Shown here: positions 58,532-64,000 of the stretch, piece by piece | Layout of the letters: every line of letters begins with the position of its first letter | Position numbering within the stretch: position 1 is the stretch's first letter | Source: Pseudomonadales bacterium | GTDB taxonomy: Bacteria; Pseudomonadota; Gammaproteobacteria; Pseudomonadales; Azotimanducaceae | NCBI GenBank assembly: GCA_041395945.1 | Contig: JAWKZN010000003.1 | Coordinates: 124,001-188,000 of the forward strand | DNA: 64,000 bases | Direction of reading: 5' to 3' | Made by a program: the position numbers and the translations under genes | The notes under the pieces: model-generated | Told to the model about the DNA's origin: nothing | What the model saw: only the letters and a program-made list of their open reading frames with translations | Databases searched by the model: none

Positions 58532-59881
58532 TCAGGGAGAAAGTGTAGGGACGGGGTGCGCCTGCTGCAACAGAACCTTCGGCGTGGCGCGAAGCCGCTC
58601 CAGCAGCGCCGAGTCCGCGCGCAGCGTCAAGGCGAGTGTACCATCTTCCTGCAGCCGCTCGGCCATTACAGCTCCGAGTCGGTAGAGCAGGGCTCTGGTC
58701 CGACCATCTTCAGCGGGAATCAGCACCTCTGTCGGGGCCCCGACACCCAGCTGCCCGGCGATCGCCGCGCGCAGTTCTTCCAGCCCTGTGCCCTGGATTG
58801 CGCTCACTGCAAGCGCATTGCCACCCGCCTGCATCCTGCCGACCAGCTCGGCCGCATGGGCCGCATCCAGGGCGTCGATCTTGTTGAACACCAGCAGTCT
58901 GGGGATGTCCTGCGCCCCGATTTCCTTCAGCACCGCCTCGACTTCTGCAATATGAGCGCCCGGATCATCGGCGGCCGCGTCGATCACCTGAAGCAGCAGG
59001 TCGGCACCCGCCACCTCTTCCAGGGTCGCCTTGAAGGCTTCGATCAGGGAATGGGGCAGATGACTGATGAATCCCACGGTGTCGGCGAGCACCACTTCCC
59101 CGACTCCGTCGACCTGAAGTTGCCGCATGGTGGGATCAAGGGTGGCGAACAGTTTGTCCTCCGCAAGGACGTCGGAGGTGGTCAGGGCATTGAATAGCGT
59201 CGATTTTCCGGCGTTGGTGTAGCCCACCATCGACACCGTGAGGGTGTTGGTCCGCTGCCGGCGCTTCCGGCCGAGCTGGCGTCGCTGGGCGACTTCGGCG
59301 AGTTTCTTTGCGGCGGCCTGGATCCGCTCGGTGAGCATGCGCTGGTCCATTTCCAGCTGGGTTTCGCCGGCGCCGCGCAGACCGATGCCGCCCTTCTGTC
59401 TGTCCAGGTGCGTCCAGCCCCGGATCAGGCGGGTCTGGGCGTGTTTGAGCTGAGCGAGTTCGACCTGCAACTGGCCTTCATAGGTACGGGCCCGACCGGC
59501 GAAGATGTTCAGAATGAGCTCTGTGCGGGTCATCACCCGGCAACCGAGGTCCTTCTCGAGATTGCGCTGCTGACCCGGTGACAGGTCGTGGTTGACGATC
59601 AACAGGTCCGCCTCGCTGGCCGCCAGGCGCTCCCGGACCTCCCCCAGTTTGCCGCTGCCGATGAACCAGCGGGGATCCGGGGTATCGCGCACGGCGGTAA
59701 TCCGGTCCGCAACCACCAGTCCCGCGGTGCGGGCGAGTTCGACACATTCCGCGAGGGAGTCCGCATCGCTGAGCGCTTCAGCCGCACCCAATCCGCGCTG
59801 GACGGTGCGCCTGCTGCCGGACTTTATGGTGACCTGGAGAACGGCCGCGAGGCGGCCGGCTTCCGGACGATCAAAAAACAA
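58532..59881 (-). CDS. hflX: GTPase HflX
   Basis: A 449-residue GTPase starting at TTG with AGGAG five to six bases before. The N-terminal HflX domain has NHDLSPGQQRNLEKDLGCRV. The glycine-rich GIGLRGAGETQLEMDQR precedes the G domain with P-loop GYTNAGKST, switch DTVGFISHLPH and NKID. It splits stalled ribosomes under stress. It lies 33 bp after hfq. Confidence 0.95.
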   Translation of the reverse strand: MFFDRPEAGRLAAVLQVTIKSGSRRTVQRGLGAAEALSDADSLAECVELARTAGLVVADRITAVRDTPDPRWFIGSGKLGEVRERLAASEADLLIVNHDLSPGQQRNLEKDLGCRVMTRTELILNIFAGRARTYEGQLQVELAQLKHAQTRLIRGWTHLDRQKGGIGLRGAGETQLEMDQRMLTERIQAAAKKLAEVAQRRQLGRKRRQRTNTLTVSMVGYTNAGKSTLFNALTTSDVLAEDKLFATLDPTMRQLQVDGVGEVVLADTVGFISHLPHSLIEAFKATLEEVAGADLLLQVIDAAADDPGAHIAEVEAVLKEIGAQDIPRLLVFNKIDALDAAHAAELVGRMQAGGNALAVSAIQGTGLEELRAAIAGQLGVGAPTEVLIPAEDGRTRALLYRLGAVMAERLQEDGTLALTLRADSALLERLRATPKVLLQQAHPVPTLSP

Positions 59882-59914
59882 TCATGCTCCTAGGGAGTTC
59901 TGGCTCCCGTGCGC

Positions 59915-60226
59915 TCAGGGCGTCTGAGGCTCCCGTGCGGCCCGGCTCGACGTCCTGGGCTTTGTTTCGGCGGCTTCTTCCGACTCCGTGCTTTCCTCTG
60001 TGTCGTCCGTGTTGGAAATCCGCACGTTGCGGGACGGCACCACCGTTGAAATGGCGTGTTTATAGACCATCTGACTGACTGAATTACGCAGCAGCACCAC
60101 AAACTGATCAAAGGATTCGATCTGACCCTGCAGCTTGATGCCGTTTACCAGGTATATCGAGACTGGAATCCGCTCCTTGCGCAAAGTATTGAGAAAAGGG
60201 TCTTGTAGCGAATGCCCTTTTGACAT
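59915..60226 (-). CDS. hfq: RNA chaperone Hfq
   Basis: A 103-residue Hfq. The Sm core is complete (SKGHSLQDPFLNTLRKERIP, VSIYLVNGIKLQGQIESFDQ, FVVLLRN, VYKHAISTVVPSRNV). The tail after about residue 70 is acidic, then basic (TEESTESEEAAETKPRTSSR). The ribosome site is AAGGAGAG. Hfq helps small RNAs pair with messages. It is 166 bp after miaA, room for its own promoter. Confidence 0.97.
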   Translation of the reverse strand: MSKGHSLQDPFLNTLRKERIPVSIYLVNGIKLQGQIESFDQFVVLLRNSVSQMVYKHAISTVVPSRNVRISNTDDTEESTESEEAAETKPRTSSRAAREPQTP

Positions 60227-60392
60227 GGTTCTCTCCTTCAGTCGGCTTGAGTCGCCTTAGATCTCCCTGAATTAGACGCTTCTTTGGACTGTCTGTATCT
60301 GCAGATTTAACGTTCTGCGGATTTGCCGTGCTTCAGACTTCCTGTCCGGAGACTGCCGTCCTTTTTATTGCCAAATCACTATGGCGACCGGA

Positions 60393-61340
60393 TCAGGAAA
60401 AGGCAAGCTGGGCCGCCGCCGCGATCTGCCCTGCAAGATGCCGGCTGTCTCCCCAGACCAGTGGCTGAACCTCAGGCCAGCTTCGTAACCAGGTGAGCTG
60501 ACGCTTGGCGAGCTGACGGGTGGCGGCAAGGCAACGACGCTGCATCTCGGCTTCTTCGAAGCGGCCGTCGAGATACTCCCAGACCTGTCGGTACCCCACA
60601 GATCGCAGCGCCGGAAGGTCACCGCTGAGATCGCCGCGCCGGTACAGGGCGGCCACCTCTTCCACAAAACCTGCTTCGAACATCCGCACCAGACGCTGCT
60701 CGATCCGGGTATGCAGGGCTGAGCGTGTGTCCGGCTGAATGGCGAACTCCAGCAGGCGCACCCCCAGCCGCCGGGTAGCGCCGGTATCTTCCGCCCAGAA
60801 GCTCGACAGGGGCCGTCCGGTCAGCTCGAAAACCTCCAGCGCCCGCTGGATACGGTTACCGTTGTTGGGGTGGATGCGGGCCGCGGCTGGCGGATCGACG
60901 CGCTCGAGCCTCTGATAGAGTGGGCCCCATCCCCCGGACTGCGCCTCCCTCTGGAGCCGACCGCGGATACCCGCATCCGCAGCCGGCATGGCACCCAGGC
61001 CCTCCCGGAAGCTGCGCAGGTAGAGCATGGTACCGCCCACCAGCACCGGCACCCGGCCTGCGGCCAGGGCAGTCTCTACAGCGGCGTCCGCATCCTGGAG
61101 AAATTCTGCCGCGCTGTAGGTGTCGGCCGGATCCCGGATGTCCACCAGGGCATGGGGGTAACGGGTCAGCAGGTTGGGTTCAGGCTTGGCGGTGCCTATG
61201 TCCATGCCCCGGTACACCATCGCCGAATCGATGCTGATCAGCGAGACGGGCAGCTGGTCGGCGAGCGCTATCGCGACCTCGGTCTTGCCCGTGGCGGTAG
61301 CGCCGGTGATGGCGATCACCGGGGGCAGGGGGGCAGTCAT
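60393..61340 (-). CDS. miaA: tRNA dimethylallyltransferase
   Basis: A 315-residue enzyme with the nucleotide-binding start ITGATATGKTEVAIALADQL, the IDSAMVYRGMDIGTAKP segment and PHALVDIRDPADTYSAAEF. It adds the dimethylallyl group to A37 of tRNAs that read UNN codons. It starts 5 bp after mutL. The C-terminal helical domain with LAKRQLTWLRSWPEVQPLVW is typical. Confidence 0.95.
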   Translation of the reverse strand: MTAPLPPVIAITGATATGKTEVAIALADQLPVSLISIDSAMVYRGMDIGTAKPEPNLLTRYPHALVDIRDPADTYSAAEFLQDADAAVETALAAGRVPVLVGGTMLYLRSFREGLGAMPAADAGIRGRLQREAQSGGWGPLYQRLERVDPPAAARIHPNNGNRIQRALEVFELTGRPLSSFWAEDTGATRRLGVRLLEFAIQPDTRSALHTRIEQRLVRMFEAGFVEEVAALYRRGDLSGDLPALRSVGYRQVWEYLDGRFEEAEMQRRCLAATRQLAKRQLTWLRSWPEVQPLVWGDSRHLAGQIAAAAQLAFS

Positions 61341-61344
61341 CGAC

Positions 61345-63129
61345 TCACTGCCCGCGCAGGAACAACCCGTCCAGTTCCGCGAGTGACTGCAGCAGATAGG
61401 TGGGCCGGCCGTGATTACACTGGCCGGCGTTTTCGGTCTGCTCCATGTCCCGCAGCAGGGCGTTCATTTCCGGCAGGCTGAGCTGACGATTCGCGCGCAC
61501 CGAACCGTGACAGGCCATACCTGCCAGCAGTCTCTCCCGGGCTGTCTCGATGCGCGGACTCGTGCCGAGCTCGGCAAAATCCGCCAGCAGATCCCGGATC
61601 AGCGCCTGATAGTCGGCGCCATTGAGCAGCGCCGGCACTTCCCGCACCGTGACAGCCTGCTGACCACTGCGTTCCACCACCAGACCCATGTCCGGCAACA
61701 GCTCGGCGACCTCCTCGAGCAGGTCGGCGTCTGCTTCGCTGACATTGAGCACGTCGGGTACCAGCAGTCGTTGCCGGGCAATGGCCCCTGCCTGCTGCTG
61801 GGCCTTCAAACGCTCATAGGTGATCCGCTCGTGGGCGGCGTGCATGTCCACCACCACCAGACCGGCGCTGTTCTGGGCGAGAATATAGATACCGTGCAGC
61901 TGGGCGATGGCGAAGCCCAGCGGTGGGACCTCATCGCTGGAGCGCGGCAGCGGTTCCGCAACCGACGGCGCGCCCTGCGAGATTGAAGGCGCGCCGTGCA
62001 GGGCCCGATGACCGTGCGCGTCGAACCTGTCCGTTCCCTGCCGGGCGGCGTGCAGCGCCAGGGCAGGCTGGGAGAAAGTCTGCGGTGCCGAGTGGCGGGC
62101 GGCAGAGGCGACTGCAGGGGCAGGTGCGGCAGCGGGACGCAGATCCCGCAGCGCCCGGTTCAATTTTCCGAACACGAAATCGTGCACGCCCCGGGTGTCC
62201 CGGAAGCGGACCTCGTCTTTGGTCGGATGCACGTTCACATCCACATCCGCTGCCGGCAACTCCAGATAAAGAACAAAGAGGGGATGGCGGCCGTGGAAGA
62301 GCACGTCCCGGTATGCCTGCCGGATGGCGTGCCCAACCAGCCTGTCCTTTACGGCACGTCCATTCACGAAGAAAAACTGCTGATCCGCCTGCCCTCGGGA
62401 CAGGGTGGGCAGACCCACCCAGCCATGCAGCCGCAGGCCGGCAACCGATTCCTCGATCGGCACCGAACGCTCCGGAAAGTCCGGCCCCAGGACCCGGGCC
62501 AGCCGCTGCTGCGGGTTGCCTGCGGGCAGGCTCAAGGTACCGCGGCCGCCGCCCTGCTGCAGCTCGAAGGCAACATCGAACCGGGCCAGACTCATGGTCC
62601 GCACCACCCGCTCGATGTGGGCCTGCTCGGTGCGCTCCGCCTTGAGAAATTTGCGCCGGGCAGGCGTGTTGAAAAACAGATCCGCCACTTCCACCGTGGT
62701 GCCCCGGGGGTGGGCGCGGGGTTCAAAAGCAACTTCCCGACCGCCTTCGATCTCGATGGCGAAGCCTTCCGGGGAAGTGTCGGTGCGACTGACAATGCGC
62801 AGTCGCGCCACCGACGCCATGCTGGCCAGCGCTTCGCCGCGGAATCCCAGGCTCGCCACACCCTGCAGGTCTTCAGCGCTCGAGATCTTGCTGGTGGCGT
62901 GCCGGCTCACCGCCAGACGCAGGTCATCCGGGTGAATGCCGCCGCCATCGTCGCGCACCGAAACCCGCTTCACACCACCCTGCTCGGCGCTGATCTCAAG
63001 CCGGGTGGCACCGGCATCCAGGCTGTTTTCGAGCAGCTCCTTGACGAGTGAGGCCGGTCGCTCGACGACTTCGCCGGCGGCGATCTGATTGGATACGAGA
63101 TCACTGAGCTGATGGATACGACTGGACAT
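61345..63129 (-). CDS. mutL: DNA mismatch repair protein MutL
   Basis: A 594-residue MutL, starting MSSRIHQLSDLVSNQIAAGE at codon 10 of the open frame. The GHKL ATPase has AAGEVVERPASLVKELLENS, RDDGGGIHPDDL and GFRGEALASMASVARL. The C-terminal domain has VDMHAAHERITYERLK, which fits the D-x-H-A-x2-E-x4-E pattern of nicking MutL, with Met where Gln is usual. It coordinates mismatch repair after MutS. Confidence 0.95.
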   Translation of the reverse strand: MSSRIHQLSDLVSNQIAAGEVVERPASLVKELLENSLDAGATRLEISAEQGGVKRVSVRDDGGGIHPDDLRLAVSRHATSKISSAEDLQGVASLGFRGEALASMASVARLRIVSRTDTSPEGFAIEIEGGREVAFEPRAHPRGTTVEVADLFFNTPARRKFLKAERTEQAHIERVVRTMSLARFDVAFELQQGGGRGTLSLPAGNPQQRLARVLGPDFPERSVPIEESVAGLRLHGWVGLPTLSRGQADQQFFFVNGRAVKDRLVGHAIRQAYRDVLFHGRHPLFVLYLELPAADVDVNVHPTKDEVRFRDTRGVHDFVFGKLNRALRDLRPAAAPAPAVASAARHSAPQTFSQPALALHAARQGTDRFDAHGHRALHGAPSISQGAPSVAEPLPRSSDEVPPLGFAIAQLHGIYILAQNSAGLVVVDMHAAHERITYERLKAQQQAGAIARQRLLVPDVLNVSEADADLLEEVAELLPDMGLVVERSGQQAVTVREVPALLNGADYQALIRDLLADFAELGTSPRIETARERLLAGMACHGSVRANRQLSLPEMNALLRDMEQTENAGQCNHGRPTYLLQSLAELDGLFLRGQ

Positions 63130-63150
63130 CGGGGCATTCTCGCAGACTGC

Positions 63151-63210
63151 GCGCACGGATGCGCGTAGGTGCGCACGGATGCGCGTAGGTGCGCACGGAT
63201 GCGCGTACTC
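63151..63210. repeat. 20-bp tandem repeat, three units, between mutL and the amidase gene
   Basis: GCGCACGGATGCGCGTAGGT twice and a third unit ending CTC. The array directly abuts the amidase stop codon (63211) and occupies nearly all of the 81-bp gap before mutL. Each unit has inverted GCGCA/TGCGC. Confidence 0.9.
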
Positions 63211-64000
63211 TCAGCCGGCCGGAATGGTAATGACCTGTCCCAGCCGGATCACATCGCTGTGCATGCCGTTCACTTCCTTGATACGACGGGCGCTGGTGCC
63301 GTAGCGCACGGCAATCCCGGACAGGGTGTCTCCGCGGCCCACGGTATGGCGCTGGTCACCCTGCTCCCGGCGCCAGGCTACGAGGGTGCCCTCGGGCGCG
63401 CGCAGGGCGAGATAATCGCGCAGTCCGACAAAGAGCGCGTGTGCGACTTTCTCCTGGTAGGCGGAAGAGTTGAGCCTGCGGGCTTCGGGGGGATTCGATA
63501 TGAAGCCGGTCTCCACCAGAACCGACGGGATATCCGGTGATTTCAGCACCAGGAAGCCCGCCTGCTCCACCCGCTTCTTGTGCAGCCGGCCGATTTCGCC
63601 GAGCTGGCCTACGATCGCCTCACCCACTTCGATGCTCGATGCCCGGTTCGCGTCCATGGAGAGATCCATGATGACCTTGCGAACCAGGTCGTCTTTGTCG
63701 TCGAGGCTGACATTGCCGACGCCGCCGATCAGATCCGAAGCGTTTTCCTTTTCTGCCAGCCAGCGCGCTGATTCACTGGTAGCGCCATGATCCGACAGCA
63801 CGAACACCGAAGCGCCCGAGACGTCCCGACTTTTGAATGCATCCGCATGAATGGAGATGAACAGATCCGCCCGCGCCCGTCGTGCGACGGCCATGCGCTC
63901 CCGGTGTGCCAGGTAGTAGTCGCCGCGGCGCACCAGCACTGCCTGAAAACCTTCTGCGGCATCCACCTTGCGCTTGAGGCGGTCGGCAATCTTCATCACC
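63211..64000 (-). CDS. N-acetylmuramoyl-L-alanine amidase, C-terminal part (cut by window edge)
   Basis: The 3' 263 codons of an AmiB/AmiC-type amidase; the start lies beyond the window. The amidase_3 domain has ARADLFISIHADAFKSRDVS, GASVFVLSDHGATSESARWL and PSVLVETGFISNPPEARRLN, with the zinc His in IHAD and the catalytic Glu in VETGF. A LysM domain closes the protein (HTVGRGDTLSGIAVRYGT then DVIRLGQVITIPAG). It splits septal peptidoglycan at division. It is the gene before mutL, as in E. coli amiB-mutL. Confidence 0.94.
   Translation of the reverse strand, partial: VMKIADRLKRKVDAAEGFQAVLVRRGDYYLAHRERMAVARRARADLFISIHADAFKSRDVSGASVFVLSDHGATSESARWLAEKENASDLIGGVGNVSLDDKDDLVRKVIMDLSMDANRASSIEVGEAIVGQLGEIGRLHKKRVEQAGFLVLKSPDIPSVLVETGFISNPPEARRLNSSAYQEKVAHALFVGLRDYLALRAPEGTLVAWRREQGDQRHTVGRGDTLSGIAVRYGTSARRIKEVNGMHSDVIRLGQVITIPAG

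Overview
The window is about 64 kb of GC-rich, gene-dense bacterial chromosome, most likely from a free-living (possibly marine) gammaproteobacterium. The main reason is gene order. From 32.6 kb to the right edge, on the minus strand, it carries the gammaproteobacterial chain amidase-mutL-miaA-hfq-hflX-hflK-hflC-hisZ-purA ... rnr-rlmB-rpsF-rpsR-rplI-dnaB-radA. Near 15-24 kb it has glyA-nrdR-ribD-nusB-thiL-pgpA, and a PomAB-type stator pair divergent from xseB-ispA. A PEP-CTERM protein, FolE2 and a sodium-type-like flagellar stator fit an aquatic, exopolysaccharide-producing organism. I cannot assign a genus.

Layout. 0-5.3 kb: a cut-off beta-helix protein, a di-haem MauG/cytochrome c peroxidase-like protein, a DUF3237 protein, and a redox cluster of a gluconate-dehydrogenase-subunit-3-like protein, a GMC flavoprotein and a plant-type [2Fe-2S] ferredoxin. 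5.3-12.5 kb: a TetR-controlled operon (membrane protein, class I glutamine amidotransferase, HlyD adaptor, RbbA-type fused ABC transporter, second permease) with a promoter overlapping a perfect palindrome and ending in a rho-independent terminator. 12.5-15.4 kb: a PEP-CTERM protein with a candidate sigma-54 promoter, and a small secreted protein. 15.5-24.2 kb: stator genes, isoprenoid, riboflavin, thiamine, phospholipid and folate/one-carbon housekeeping genes. 24.2-25.0 kb: a gene-free region with two copies of a multi-hairpin repeat. 25-28.8 kb: EttA, an ABC-2 exporter and a deleted DMT transporter remnant. 28.9-35.4 kb: a PSMA-like M28 peptidase, RadA, and DnaB interrupted by a 419-residue intein. 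35.5-36.7 kb: the L9-S18-S6 ribosomal operon. 36.7-38.9 kb: a second hairpin repeat family and a frameshifted IS1380-family element whose end supplies the stop codon of rlmB. 38.9-42.1 kb: rlmB, rnr and tRNA-Leu(CAG). 42.2-49.5 kb: a CusCBA-type copper/silver efflux operon with a Cys/His-rich leader protein and, as its last gene, an AhpD-family protein. 49.5-64 kb: acyl-CoA ligase, FabH, FolE2, Trm112, then the purA-to-mutL housekeeping chain.

The most notable feature is the AhpD-family gene at 42.2-42.8 kb. Its CxxC redox motif reads Cys-Phe-Tyr-UGA, the frame continues intact for 112 more codons with the family His in place, and a perfect 7-bp stem with a 5-nt loop follows the UGA at the distance expected of a bacterial SECIS. 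I interpret it as a CxxU selenoprotein cotranscribed with metal efflux genes. Other items of interest are the DnaB intein with an apparently intact LAGLIDADG endonuclease, the two hairpin repeat families, the genome-encoded acidic tail on ribosomal protein S6, and the palindrome-controlled RbbA-type exporter operon that includes an amidotransferase.
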